DNA from: Lachnospiraceae bacterium | GTDB lineage: Bacteria > Bacillota > Clostridia > Lachnospirales > Lachnospiraceae | Assembly (NCBI GenBank): GCA_017518735.1 | Contig: JAFWTY010000001.1 | Span: 1 to 64,000 of the forward strand | Length of the DNA stretch: 64,000 nucleotides | Direction: 5' to 3' | Shown: piece after piece, positions 41,220 to 50,135 of the stretch | Layout of the letters: each line of letters starts with the position of its first letter | Position numbering within the stretch: the stretch's first letter is position 1 | Position numbers and translations under genes: made by a program | The notes under the pieces: generated by a model | Database searches by the model: none | The model's input: only the letters and a program-made list of their open reading frames with translations | Told to the model about the DNA's origin: nothing

Positions 41220-42086
41220 ATGGTAAAGAGCATGACCGGTTTCGGTCGCTATGAGTTTAACGATGAAAAATGCAAGTGTTCCGTAGAGATTAAATCCGTG
41301 AATCACCGCTACCTGGACATGAGCGTAAAAATGCCGAAGCGTTTGAATTTCTTTGAGACTTCCGTAAGGAATCTGTTAAAGGATACCATCAAAAGAGGTA
41401 AGGTTGATGTTTTCATTACCTTTGAAGAACTCGAAGAACAGAGCGTAACCATCCGTTACAACAAAGCGGTTGCGGAAAAATACATGGAATACTTAAATCA
41501 GATTGCAGCCGACTTCGGTCTGGAGAATGATACCAGAGTATCCACATTATCCAGATATCCGGAAGTATTCGATATGGATGAATCCCAGATTGACGAAGAA
41601 GCAATTTGGAAAGTTCTTGAAGTGACGGTGAAAGGTGCGGCTGAGAATTTTTCCGAATCCAGAATCAAGGAAGGCGAGAATTTAAAGAACGACCTGGTAG
41701 GAAAGTTGGATGAGATGCTGGTATCCGTGGATTATATTACGGAACGTTCTCCTATTATTATAGAAGAGTATCAGAAGAAATTAAGCGCAAGAATCGAAGA
41801 ACTCTTAGGCGATAAGCAGATCGACGAAAACCGGATTTTAACCGAGGTTGCCATTTTTGCGGACAAGTCCTGTGTGGATGAAGAACTGGTTCGTTTAAGA
41901 AGTCATATCAAGGCAACCAAGGATACGTTAAATGCCGGCGGAGAAGTCGGAAGAAAGCTGGATTTCATTGCTCAGGAGATGAACCGTGAAGCAAATACCA
42001 CGCTTTCCAAAACGACGGATCTGGATATCGCGAATGCCGCAATTGATTTAAAGACCAATATCGAAAAGGTAAGAGAGCAGATTTAG
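41220..42086 (+). CDS. yicC: YicC/YloC family endoribonuclease
   Basis: A 288-residue protein of the YicC family, shown in other bacteria to be an endoribonuclease (in E. coli involved in decay of small RNA RyhB). The start MVKSMTGFGRYE and the C-terminus EVGRKLDFIAQEMNREANTT ... DLKTNIEKVREQI are the conserved ends. ATG 41220 fits with GGAGG (41207-41211) 8 bases upstream. It is the first gene of the operon with gmk and rpoZ. In many Firmicutes remA (DUF370) lies between yicC and gmk; it is absent here. Confidence 0.93.
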   Translation: MVKSMTGFGRYEFNDEKCKCSVEIKSVNHRYLDMSVKMPKRLNFFETSVRNLLKDTIKRGKVDVFITFEELEEQSVTIRYNKAVAEKYMEYLNQIAADFGLENDTRVSTLSRYPEVFDMDESQIDEEAIWKVLEVTVKGAAENFSESRIKEGENLKNDLVGKLDEMLVSVDYITERSPIIIEEYQKKLSARIEELLGDKQIDENRILTEVAIFADKSCVDEELVRLRSHIKATKDTLNAGGEVGRKLDFIAQEMNREANTTLSKTTDLDIANAAIDLKTNIEKVREQI

Positions 42087-42111
42087 AATCTTGAATAGAA
42101 TCGAGGGAGCC

Positions 42112-42732
42112 ATGACGAAGAAAGGTGCGTTAATTGTTATTTCCGGTTTTTCCGGTGCGGGAAAGGGGACCATCGTAAAGAAACTTCTTTCCGATTATGA
42201 TCGTTTTTCCTTAAGCATTTCAATGACGACAAGAGCGCCGAGAGAAGGCGAGGTAAATGGCCGCGAATACTTCTTTGTGTCAAAGGAGGAATTCGAAAAG
42301 ACAATTGCCGAGGACGGACTTCTTGAGCATGCAAGCTATCTCGGAAATTATTACGGAACTCCGAAAGCCTACGTGGAAAGTGAGATGGCAAAAGGAAAAG
42401 ACGTCATCTTGGAGATTGAAGTTCAGGGTGCTTTGCAGATCAAGGAAGAGTTTCCGGAGACGGTTTTGCTTTTTGTGACACCTCCCAGTGCCGAAGTCTT
42501 AAAAGAAAGACTGGTAGGCCGAGGAACCGAAAGCATGGACGTGGTGGAAAAGAGACTTCGCCGTGCGAAAGAAGAGGCCGAAATCATGGATCGCTACGAT
42601 ATGATTTTGGTAAACGATGATCTGGAAGAGGCAGTCAAAAATGCGGTAGCCTTAATCGATGCGGCTAAGACATCTCCTCAAAGATGCAAAGATTTTGTGG
42701 CAAGAATCCGGGAAGAACTCGGTTCGTTATAA
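42112..42732 (+). CDS. gmk: Guanylate kinase
   Basis: A 206-residue kinase turning GMP and ATP into GDP and ADP. The P-loop is SGFSGAGKGT; the GMP-binding part TTRAPREGEVNGREYFFVSKEEF and the later LEIEVQGALQIKEEFPETVLLFV and LVGRGTES lid are all present. ATG 42112 gives the conserved MTKKGALIVISG start with GAGGGAG close upstream; TTG 42091 adds a non-conserved leader. It follows yicC by 25 bases. Confidence 0.94.
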   Translation: MTKKGALIVISGFSGAGKGTIVKKLLSDYDRFSLSISMTTRAPREGEVNGREYFFVSKEEFEKTIAEDGLLEHASYLGNYYGTPKAYVESEMAKGKDVILEIEVQGALQIKEEFPETVLLFVTPPSAEVLKERLVGRGTESMDVVEKRLRRAKEEAEIMDRYDMILVNDDLEEAVKNAVALIDAAKTSPQRCKDFVARIREELGSL

Positions 42733-42799
42733 ATCAGTCAGTAATTGTTATTAATATAAAGTAAGAGAAGAGGACGACCTCTTCGAAAGGAGCAAAATT

Positions 42800-43036
42800 A
42801 TGATGTTACATCCTTCTTATTCCGATTTGATGTCGGTAGTTAACAGCGAGGTAGAACCCGGCGAAACCCCTATCGTAAACAGCCGTTATTCTATCGTTAT
42901 GGCTACCTCCAAGAGAGCACGCCAGATTATCGACGGAGCAGAACCTTTGGTAAAGGCAGGCGACAGAAAGCCTCTTTCCATCGCTGTTGAGGAATTACAG
43001 GAATCCAAGATTAAAGTAATCGGTGACGTGGAATAA
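42800..43036 (+). CDS. rpoZ: RNA polymerase omega subunit
   Basis: A 78-residue omega subunit that helps assemble the beta' subunit. The motif NSRYSIVMATSKRARQIIDG is the omega signature, with KPLSIAVEEL later. ATG 42800 (or the next codon ATG 42803) follows AAAGGAG (42786-42792). It lies 67 bases after gmk, as is usual in Firmicutes, and just before rimO. Confidence 0.93.
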   Translation: MMLHPSYSDLMSVVNSEVEPGETPIVNSRYSIVMATSKRARQIIDGAEPLVKAGDRKPLSIAVEELQESKIKVIGDVE

Positions 43037-43042
43037 GTATTG

Positions 43043-44383
43043 ATGAAAATCCTTTTTATCTCTCTGGGCTGTGATAAGAATTTGGTAGATACCGAAGTGA
43101 TGCTGGGGTTTTTAACGGATGCCGGCTATTCCCTTACGGATGATGAAAACGAAGCGGATATTGCAATCGTCAATACCTGCAGTTTCATTCTGGATGCAAA
43201 AGAAGAAAGTATCAATACCATTCTTGAAATGGCGGAACTGAAGAAAACCGGAAGCTTAAAAGTGCTTCTGGTATGCGGTTGCCTTGCACAACGTTACGCG
43301 GGAGATTTAAAGGAAGAGATTCCCGAAATTGACGGAATTCTCGGAACAATGGCCCTTCCGGAAATCGTGGATGCGGTGAACGAAGCTTTGAACGGAAAGC
43401 AACCCGTGGTATTGCCGGACATCAATCGTGAACTTCCGACATACGATAAGCGTATTGTGACGTCAGGTGGTTATTCGGCCAATTTAAAAATTGCCGAAGG
43501 CTGCAACAAGAGATGCACCTATTGTGCCATTCCGTCCATGCGCGGATCTTATCGTTCTTTCCCGATGGAGCACTTGATCAAGGAAGCGGAATATCTGGTA
43601 AACGAGGTCGGTGTAAAGGAGCTGATCCTGGTTGCACAGGAGACAACGCTTTACGGTGTGGATATATATGGGAAAAAATCCTTGCCGGTCCTTTTGGAAA
43701 AGCTATCCGAAATTGAAGAACTTCGCTGGATTCGAATTCTTTACTGTTATCCGGAAGAGATTGATGAAGAACTGATTCGTACCATTGCCGGACTTCCGAA
43801 AGTTTGTCATTATCTGGACGTTCCGATTCAGCATGCATCCGATGATGTATTAAAGAGAATGGGCCGGAGAACGAACAATGCTGAACTTCGGGAAAAGATT
43901 GCAATGATCCGTAAGATTATTCCGGACATCTGTCTTCGTACAACGTTGATTACGGGATTTCCGGGTGAGACCGAAGAAGATTTTATAACGCTTTACAATT
44001 TTGTGGATGAAATGGAATTTGACCGGCTCGGTGTTTTTGCTTATTCCAAAGAAGAAGGAACACCTGCGGCTTTGATGGAGAATCAGATTCCGGATTCCGT
44101 AAAAGAACAACGCAAAGATGAACTACTTATGTTGCAGCAGGAAATTGCGTTTGAAAAAGCAGAAGAGAAGGTTGGTTCCTCGTTTGATGTCATTGTGGAA
44201 GGAAAACTGACAGGCGAGGATACCTACGTTACCAGAACCTATATGGATGCGCCCGATGTTGACGGATATCTGTTCCTACATACGACGGCGGAACTGGAAA
44301 GCGGTGACATTGTAAGAGCGAATGTCACGGGCTGCAACGAATATGATTTGATTGGAGTTTTGAGTGATGAATGCAGCGAATAA
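43043..44383 (+). CDS. rimO: Ribosomal protein S12 methylthiotransferase
   Basis: A 446-residue radical SAM enzyme that adds a methylthio group to Asp of ribosomal protein S12. The N-terminal UPF0004 domain starts ILFISLGCDKNLVDTEVMLG with its three cluster cysteines (SLGC, NTCSF, VCGC); the radical SAM motif is CNKRCTYCAIP; a TRAM domain ends the protein. ATG 43043 follows an in-frame TTG at 43040; neither has a strong site, and coupling from rpoZ (stop at 43036) is likely. Its last 17-20 bases overlap pgsA. Confidence 0.93.
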   Translation: MKILFISLGCDKNLVDTEVMLGFLTDAGYSLTDDENEADIAIVNTCSFILDAKEESINTILEMAELKKTGSLKVLLVCGCLAQRYAGDLKEEIPEIDGILGTMALPEIVDAVNEALNGKQPVVLPDINRELPTYDKRIVTSGGYSANLKIAEGCNKRCTYCAIPSMRGSYRSFPMEHLIKEAEYLVNEVGVKELILVAQETTLYGVDIYGKKSLPVLLEKLSEIEELRWIRILYCYPEEIDEELIRTIAGLPKVCHYLDVPIQHASDDVLKRMGRRTNNAELREKIAMIRKIIPDICLRTTLITGFPGETEEDFITLYNFVDEMEFDRLGVFAYSKEEGTPAALMENQIPDSVKEQRKDELLMLQQEIAFEKAEEKVGSSFDVIVEGKLTGEDTYVTRTYMDAPDVDGYLFLHTTAELESGDIVRANVTGCNEYDLIGVLSDECSE

Positions 44384-44927
44384 ATTAACACTGGCAAGAG
44401 TGTTTATGATACCGGTGTTTTTATTCTTTTTGTTAAATGTAAAGGATGTGGTTCCTTTCTATATACCGGAACTGGAGCCTTACAGTAAATGGATTGCCCT
44501 GGGCATTTTCATTCTGGCATCTCTTACCGATGCACTGGATGGAAAGATCGCAAGAAAGTACAACATGATTACCAACTTCGGTAAATTCATGGACCCGCTT
44601 GCGGATAAGCTTTTGGTAAACCTTGCACTGATTGGTCTTTTTGCTCTGGGAAAGGTAAACATCTGGCTCGTCATGATTATCATTGCCAGAGACTTTGTTA
44701 TCAGCGGTTTCCGTCTGGTAGCTGCAGAACGTGGCAGTGTTATCGCGGCAAGCATCTGGGGAAAGGTCAAAACCGCGGCACAGATGGTAATGATCTGTTT
44801 CCTGATTGCGGATCTTTCGCAGATTAAGATCGTAGGTACCGTACTTCAGTGGCTGGTATGTATTTTGACTCTGTTCTCACTTGTGGATTATCTGGTAAAG
44901 AACCGGAAAGTCTTAAAGGAGAATTAA
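44367..44927 (+). CDS. pgsA: CDP-diacylglycerol-glycerol-3-phosphate phosphatidyltransferase
   Basis: A 186-residue membrane enzyme that makes phosphatidylglycerol phosphate. The CDP-alcohol phosphotransferase motif DGKIARKYNMITNFGKFMDPLADK (as D-G-x2-A-R-x8-G-x3-D-x3-D) is complete, with about five to six helices. GTG 44364 and ATG 44367 are adjacent; ATG is preferred, with GGAG at 44354-44357. The start lies inside the end of rimO, and cinA follows after 21 bases: the rimO-pgsA-cinA order is standard in Firmicutes. Confidence 0.93.
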   Translation: MNAANKLTLARVFMIPVFLFFLLNVKDVVPFYIPELEPYSKWIALGIFILASLTDALDGKIARKYNMITNFGKFMDPLADKLLVNLALIGLFALGKVNIWLVMIIIARDFVISGFRLVAAERGSVIAASIWGKVKTAAQMVMICFLIADLSQIKIVGTVLQWLVCILTLFSLVDYLVKNRKVLKEN

Positions 44928-44948
44928 CCAATATAAAGGAGAAGCTCT

Positions 44949-46220
44949 ATGAATGCAGAATTCATTTTTGTCGGAACGGAAATTCTTCTTGGTAATATTT
45001 TGAATACAAATGCGCAGTATTTGTCCGAACAGTGTGCTGCCCTTGGAGTATCCTGTTATTATCAGACCGTTGTCGGGGATAATAAAGACCGAATCCGGGA
45101 TACCTTCCTTGCGGCCTGGAACCGTTCGGACATTGTTATCTTATCCGGCGGCCTCGGACCGACGGAGGATGACTTAACCAAGGAAACCGTGGCGGAAGCA
45201 CTGGATTTACCGCTCCTTCTGGATCAAAAAGCGTTGGATGACATTCGTGCATATTTTGCGCGCAAGGGATATGAAATGCCGAAGATCAATGAAAAACAGG
45301 CCTATATTCCGAAAGGTTCCATCGTCATGTATAACGATAACGGAACGGCGCCCGGCGTGATTTGCGAAAAGGACGGCAAATGTGCCATTCTGTTACCCGG
45401 TCCGAACAATGAACTGACCGCAATGTTTGAAAAAAGCGCCAAGCCCTTTTTGTTTGAAAAGAGCGACTGTGTGATTGTTTCCAAAACCGTTAAAATGTGC
45501 GGAATCGGAGAAGGAAGCGTGGATGAAAAGATTCGTGATCTGACCGAAACCGGAACAAATCCGACCGTTGCTCCCTATGCAAAGACAGGAGAAGTTCATG
45601 TTCGCATTACCGCGAAGGCCGGAACCGAGAAGGAAGCTTCCAAACTGATCAAGCCCGTGGTTCGCGAAATGAAGAATCGCTTCGGTGACTATATTTATTC
45701 CACAGATGATGATGTAACGCTGGAAAAGGCAGTTGTGGATCTGCTTTTGGCAAATCATCTTACCGTATCCACCGTGGAAAGCTGTACCGGCGGACTGGTG
45801 GCCGGTCGCTTAATCAATGTGCCGGGTATCTCCGAAGCATTGAAACTTTGCTATGTCACCTACTCCAATAAGGCAAAACGCAAAATGCTCGGAATCAAAA
45901 AAGGTATTTTGGAAAAATACACGGCAGTTTCGAAACAGGTATGTGAGGAAATGCTGAAAGGTGTTTCGTTAATCAATAAAGCCGATGTTGTGGTTTCCGT
46001 AACCGGACTTGCCGGTCCGGACGGCGGAACGGAGGAGATTCCGGTCGGAACCGTCTTCATCGGATGCTCCGTAAAAGGTAAGATTACGGTAGAAAAATAT
46101 AATTTTTCAGGAAATCGTTCAAAAATCCGCGAAAATGCAGTGGCTTATTCGTTAATATTAATGAGACGATGTATACTGGAATATTTCAGCGAAGTGACGT
46201 TTGGTAAAGAAGGAAAGTAA
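44949..46220 (+). CDS. cinA: CinA family nicotinamide mononucleotide deamidase-related protein
   Basis: A 423-residue two-domain protein. The N-terminal molybdopterin-binding-like domain (FVGTEILLGNILNTNAQYLSEQCA ... SGGLGPTEDDLTKE) has ADP-ribose or related pyrophosphatase activity in homologues, and the C-terminal CinA domain (VSTVESCTGGLVAGRLINVPG ... VTGLAGPDGGTEEIPVGTVFIG) is the NMN deamidase. Both appear complete. In many Firmicutes cinA precedes recA; here recA is 7.7 kb away. Ends exactly one codon-step before the next gene (stop 46218-46220, ATG 46221). Confidence 0.93.
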   Translation: MNAEFIFVGTEILLGNILNTNAQYLSEQCAALGVSCYYQTVVGDNKDRIRDTFLAAWNRSDIVILSGGLGPTEDDLTKETVAEALDLPLLLDQKALDDIRAYFARKGYEMPKINEKQAYIPKGSIVMYNDNGTAPGVICEKDGKCAILLPGPNNELTAMFEKSAKPFLFEKSDCVIVSKTVKMCGIGEGSVDEKIRDLTETGTNPTVAPYAKTGEVHVRITAKAGTEKEASKLIKPVVREMKNRFGDYIYSTDDDVTLEKAVVDLLLANHLTVSTVESCTGGLVAGRLINVPGISEALKLCYVTYSNKAKRKMLGIKKGILEKYTAVSKQVCEEMLKGVSLINKADVVVSVTGLAGPDGGTEEIPVGTVFIGCSVKGKITVEKYNFSGNRSKIRENAVAYSLILMRRCILEYFSEVTFGKEGK

Positions 46221-47993
46221 ATGGGAACAGGATTTGATACAAGATTCATATTTTGCCCAAGATGCGGTGCCTTAATGGAACCGCCGTACTGCAATGTGTG
46301 CGGATATGATCTTCGTAACGTGCCGGTGGAAGAACCTGTGGCACAGCCGCCCATGGTATCGGATCCGAACCCGAATCCTCCGATGCCGGAACCGGAACCT
46401 GTTGCTGAAACTCCATCGAATGCACAAAAGCCGCTCGCGCAACCTCCGGTGAATGCGCAACAGCCTCAGATCATTCTTCAAAAAGTGGATGAGGTTGAGA
46501 AGAAAGCACGCAAGAAAAAGAAGTGGGTGATTATCGGAATTGCCATCGGAGTCGTCGGAATTCTTTTGATCATTGCAGGACCTGTTATTGCATTGATTCG
46601 TGATTCCATGGATCTGGCAGCTGCAAGAAAACGTGCCGGAAACATTAATCAGCCGGGTTCTTCAATCATGGCAAGCGGATCGGACAGCGAGATTGGATCG
46701 GAGCTTACATCGGAGGCTCAGGGAGTTGTCGGAAAAAGACATTTTGGCAGATTCGACCATCAGGGATTGGATTTTTCATTCTATGAAAACATGGCCGATG
46801 TAGCCGGAAAAACCGCGTCGGGAGCATATGATCCGTTTTTGAACAAGGACAATGTTACCGTTTACAACGATTCGGATTATGTCTTTGATGCATCCCATAC
46901 CAACTATAAGCCCGAGCAGATGGGGCCGGATTATTACGAACCGTTTTGCGATTGCATCGATGAAATCAGTTACAGCGACCAGTATCAGATTCACAGAGAA
47001 TACTATTTCTTTGATGATATGATGGGAAGCCAGCGCGTGATCGCCAATGTGGCATATGCCCAGCTTTCCGGTAATATTCCGAATCTGGATGCACTGAATC
47101 AGGAGATTTTTGAAAGAAGCGCATCGGATCTTTTGAATTTTTACAACGGATCGTCTGTATATTCCATGTATGTGTTTAACCAGATTGTTTTTTCGACGGA
47201 TTCGTACATTGTTTACAATGACGGAAAGAAAATGAGTATTCTTCTGGATGTTGTAGTTCATACGGATGATTACTCAATGAACCTGGATTCCTATATCTAC
47301 GCAATCAATATCGACCTTGAAAACGGGGTGATCATTGAAAACGATCAGATTTTGAATCTGGACGAAACGTTTGCCGCTGACTTCAGAAGAAGATGTTATA
47401 CTCAGAACGGCAGCAATTCGGCTTTGGATCCTTGGGACAACACTGAGGTTTGCGAGTTTTTGAATGACAAAGAAACCAACATTGTGTTCTTTACACCGCT
47501 CGGAATCGAAATCGGAATGTGCTATGTCGGAGAAGAGGATATCTTAAGCAGAGGCTGGATGACGGTAACGTTAAAAACAGGTGAGTATGAAAGAAGATAT
47601 CTGATGGATCAGTCGCTTACCTCGACGGGAAAAGCGGGCAGAGATCCGAAGGATCCCCAGTATTCCGATTTGAACGGTACCTGGATTCATATCGATCCGG
47701 ACCTTGCAAAAGAGGAAATGGAAGCTTTTAAAGCAACCTATCCCAACTATAACTGGGATGAGTTGGACTTCCTGGAAAGTGAAACCCCGAAAAACAATTT
47801 TGGAAAAAAGACCGGTGGAACGACCGAGGAGGAATCGGAGGAAAAATCCGAAGAACCTTCGGATGCAGACCCGGGAGAATCGTCTTCGTGGAAAAAGGGA
47901 CGAGATGGTTTGAAAGAGTATTTTGACAGCCTTCCAAAGAAAAAGGACGGCGAGAAATTTACTTCGGATGAATATTTTCGTATCCCGAGATGA
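46221..47993 (+). CDS. Zinc-ribbon membrane protein of unknown function
   Basis: A 590-residue protein that begins with a short zinc ribbon (CPRCGALMEPPYCNVCG, about 12-28). A Pro-rich linker (about 35-80, many PxP and EP pairs) leads to a positively charged stretch and one membrane helix (about 104-125, WVIIGIAIGVVGILLIIAGPVIALI). About 460 residues then face outwards: a folded part rich in Asp, Tyr and Asn with strands like YQIHREYYFFDDMMG, then an acidic, Ser/Glu-rich C-terminus (EEESEEKSEEPSDADPGESS). No catalytic motif is recognised. The plan equals that of the protein at 7226. It begins right after cinA and stands upstream of the Cys-rich/radical SAM pair. Confidence 0.75.
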   Translation: MGTGFDTRFIFCPRCGALMEPPYCNVCGYDLRNVPVEEPVAQPPMVSDPNPNPPMPEPEPVAETPSNAQKPLAQPPVNAQQPQIILQKVDEVEKKARKKKKWVIIGIAIGVVGILLIIAGPVIALIRDSMDLAAARKRAGNINQPGSSIMASGSDSEIGSELTSEAQGVVGKRHFGRFDHQGLDFSFYENMADVAGKTASGAYDPFLNKDNVTVYNDSDYVFDASHTNYKPEQMGPDYYEPFCDCIDEISYSDQYQIHREYYFFDDMMGSQRVIANVAYAQLSGNIPNLDALNQEIFERSASDLLNFYNGSSVYSMYVFNQIVFSTDSYIVYNDGKKMSILLDVVVHTDDYSMNLDSYIYAINIDLENGVIIENDQILNLDETFAADFRRRCYTQNGSNSALDPWDNTEVCEFLNDKETNIVFFTPLGIEIGMCYVGEEDILSRGWMTVTLKTGEYERRYLMDQSLTSTGKAGRDPKDPQYSDLNGTWIHIDPDLAKEEMEAFKATYPNYNWDELDFLESETPKNNFGKKTGGTTEEESEEKSEEPSDADPGESSSWKKGRDGLKEYFDSLPKKKDGEKFTSDEYFRIPR

Positions 47994-48050
47994 GAAACAA
48001 AAAGTGTTTGAAACTGTTTTGTGTTTGTCACAAGAAAGGAACGGACGATT

Positions 48051-48569
48051 ATGAAGGGAAAAGAAAAGTGTAAGGCTTTAAAGGAAATTCGCAGAAGGAT
48101 TGCGGAACAAAACGATATTGAATATGCAGTCAGAGAATGCAGCCATAAGGGTGATTGCAAAGGAACCTGCCCCAGATGTGAGGCAGAAGTTCTTTACCTG
48201 GAAAGGGAACTTGAAAAGAGAAGAAGTCTCGGAAAGAAAGTTGCGGTTACCGGCCTTGCGGTTGGTATGGCTGCGACAATCAGCGGATGCCAGAATCCGT
48301 TTACAACTGTATGGAACACCGTTACGGGCAATAACGGCGGACAGGTTGTGGAATTAGGCGGAGATGCGGAACCTCCCCTGGGAGGAGAAGCGATGCCCGA
48401 AGTGGAATCCAACAGTATTGTGGAACTTGACGGTGATGTAGCTTATGTGGAACCGTCCGAAGAATGCTCCAATGACGGTTGTGATCCTGTAGAGGAAGAC
48501 GGATCCGAGGAGTACAGTGATCAACCGATAGGCCCTGAGTCCGGTGAAATTGTTGAAGACCTTCCTTAA
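48051..48569 (+). CDS. Small Cys-rich protein next to a radical SAM enzyme
   Basis: A 172-residue protein I cannot assign to a named function. The first 50 residues hold the motif VRECSHKGDCKGTCPRCEAE (Cys30, 36, 40, 43; also Cys7), which looks like a metal or iron-sulfur site, followed by the helix LYLERELEKRRSLGKK. Residues 64-80 (VAVTGLAVGMAATISGC) resemble a membrane stretch with a lipobox-like ISGC at Cys80. The rest is acidic, low in complexity and has ECSNDGC (Cys139, Cys144). Proteins with this CxGTCPxCExE pattern are, as I recall, usually beside a radical SAM gene; here that gene starts 24 bases later. ATG 48051 follows AAGAAAGGA. Confidence 0.65.
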   Translation: MKGKEKCKALKEIRRRIAEQNDIEYAVRECSHKGDCKGTCPRCEAEVLYLERELEKRRSLGKKVAVTGLAVGMAATISGCQNPFTTVWNTVTGNNGGQVVELGGDAEPPLGGEAMPEVESNSIVELDGDVAYVEPSEECSNDGCDPVEEDGSEEYSDQPIGPESGEIVEDLP

Positions 48570-48593
48570 TATGATCAGTAGGGAGAACCGCCA

Positions 48594-49274
48594 ATGGAAG
48601 ATTTGAAACTACCGATTCTCGCCATTGAAAGACTACGCATGATGACGGACGGAGAAGGGGTAACAACTTTGATTTGCTCCATGAACTGTCCGCTCCGTTG
48701 CAGGCTTTGTATCAATCCTTATACCTGGGACGGAACCAAGGCCAGCGAAGTTCTTTCCGTGGATGGACTTTATGAGAGAGTAAAAATCGACAATTTGTAT
48801 TTCCAGACCACGGGAGGTGGACTTACGTTCGGCGGAGGCGAGCCTCTTGTACACAGTAAGTTCCATGCGGCTTTTATGGAAAAGTACCAAAGCACGGGCT
48901 GGGCGTTTAATCTGGAAAGTTCCCTGCAGGCTCCGTTTGAGAACTTAGAGAGAGTCATTCCTTACATTTCCTGCTATGCAATCGATGTCAAGGATATGGA
49001 ACCTGAGCGGTACAGGGAATATACGGGCGGAGATTTTCAGGTGTTTTTTGATAATCTGATGAAGTTAAAAGACCGTGTGGAAGAAGATAAGATCATTCTG
49101 AAAATCCCGAAGATTCCTTATCTGCATAAGGGCGATGAACAAAAGGAGAATGAAGAAAAACTTCGAAAACTCGGTTTTTCGAATATTGTGCTGTTCAACT
49201 ATGTGGATCCGAAAAAGCGGAAAAAACTGAGCGAAACAGCTTTGGAAAACAGAGGAAAACTAATTACGGAATAG
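48594..49274 (+). CDS. Radical SAM protein, activase-like
   Basis: A 226-residue radical SAM protein. The cluster motif is CPLRCRLC (CxxxCxxC) near residue 29, the SAM-binding GGGEP segment appears as LTFGGGEPLVHS, and a later strand YAIDVKDMEPERY matches the pyruvate formate-lyase activase group (there 'DLK' type). It has no extra SPASM-type cysteine-rich C-terminus. It is shorter than PflA (about 245). No glycyl-radical enzyme is nearby; the partner upstream is the Cys-rich protein at 48051. A GGGAGAA site stands before ATG 48594. It probably modifies or activates a protein, and that protein may be its neighbour. Confidence 0.82.
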   Translation: MEDLKLPILAIERLRMMTDGEGVTTLICSMNCPLRCRLCINPYTWDGTKASEVLSVDGLYERVKIDNLYFQTTGGGLTFGGGEPLVHSKFHAAFMEKYQSTGWAFNLESSLQAPFENLERVIPYISCYAIDVKDMEPERYREYTGGDFQVFFDNLMKLKDRVEEDKIILKIPKIPYLHKGDEQKENEEKLRKLGFSNIVLFNYVDPKKRKKLSETALENRGKLITE

Positions 49275-49282
49275 AGTGTGTT

Positions 49283-49972
49283 ATGGAGATTTATTTGCTT
49301 CGTCACGGTGTGACGGAATGGAACGATTTGTATAAGATTCAGGGAGCGACTGATATTCCCTTAAATGCGGACGGCGTTGAAATGGCAAGACAGACGGGAG
49401 AGTATATGAAAGAGAACGGAATCACTTTCGATGCCGTTTATTCTTCACCTTTGGACCGTGCATATCAGTCGGCCAAAATGGTTTCCGGAAGCGGGAACAT
49501 CATTAAAGATGAAAGACTTAGAGAGATGACGTTCGGAAAGCAGGAAGGACTGTCTTTGCAGGAACTTAAAGCAAACGATGATATTCCGTTTAAGTGTTTT
49601 AAGAATGCGCCTTCTCAGTATGATGTACTGGTTGCAGCCTACGATCCCGAGGGAGAAAGCTTTGAAGAGTTAATCAACCGTGCTACATCCTTTATCAAAG
49701 AGGTCATTGAAGGAAAAGAAGCTTCGCAGGAAACCGAAGGACAGAAACGCCGGATTTTGATTTCCGGGCACGGAGCGTTGGACCAGGCGATACTTTTTTA
49801 CATCAGAAAAAGAGAAAATATCGACGAATTCTGGAAGGGAGGACTGCTTCCGAACTGCGGAATCGACGTAATCGAATATGATGCGGCAAGCGGTGAATAC
49901 ACGTTTGCCGAGGAAATGGCTTATTATTACAGCAAGGAATTGTTCGATAAGTCGCCGAAACTGTTGAAATAG
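49283..49972 (+). CDS. Histidine phosphatase family protein
   Basis: A 229-residue phosphoglycerate mutase-like phosphatase. The catalytic LRHGVTEWN motif (His8), the SSPLDRAYQSA Arg, the acid-base Glu of EMTFGKQEG and the second His in ISGHGALDQAIL are present. Broad substrate range is normal for the family (phosphosugars, alpha-ribazole phosphate, nucleotides). It starts 8 bases after the radical SAM gene with no visible strong site, so coupling is likely. Confidence 0.85.
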   Translation: MEIYLLRHGVTEWNDLYKIQGATDIPLNADGVEMARQTGEYMKENGITFDAVYSSPLDRAYQSAKMVSGSGNIIKDERLREMTFGKQEGLSLQELKANDDIPFKCFKNAPSQYDVLVAAYDPEGESFEELINRATSFIKEVIEGKEASQETEGQKRRILISGHGALDQAILFYIRKRENIDEFWKGGLLPNCGIDVIEYDAASGEYTFAEEMAYYYSKELFDKSPKLLK

Positions 49973-50030
49973 AGTATTTATAAGGGCGGACGGGATTTTT
50001 AATTTTTTGTAAATTTCTCGATTTCGCTCT

Positions 50031-50058
50031 TTGTTTTTGCCGATTAGTTTGGTAAAAT
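50031..50058 (+). promoter_or_regulatory. Candidate promoter of the NifU-like/GGGtGRT pair
   Basis: TTGTTT (50031-50036) and TAAAAT (50053-50058) with a 16-base spacer, about 78 bases before the ATG. The leader is AT-rich and ends with the strong site AAAGGAGG. Confidence 0.55.
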
Positions 50059-50135
50059 AGATACGCTACAGTTTTCATAATTGCAGTAATGAATACAGTT
50101 CATATTGTATTTAATAAAACATAAAGGAGGATCAT

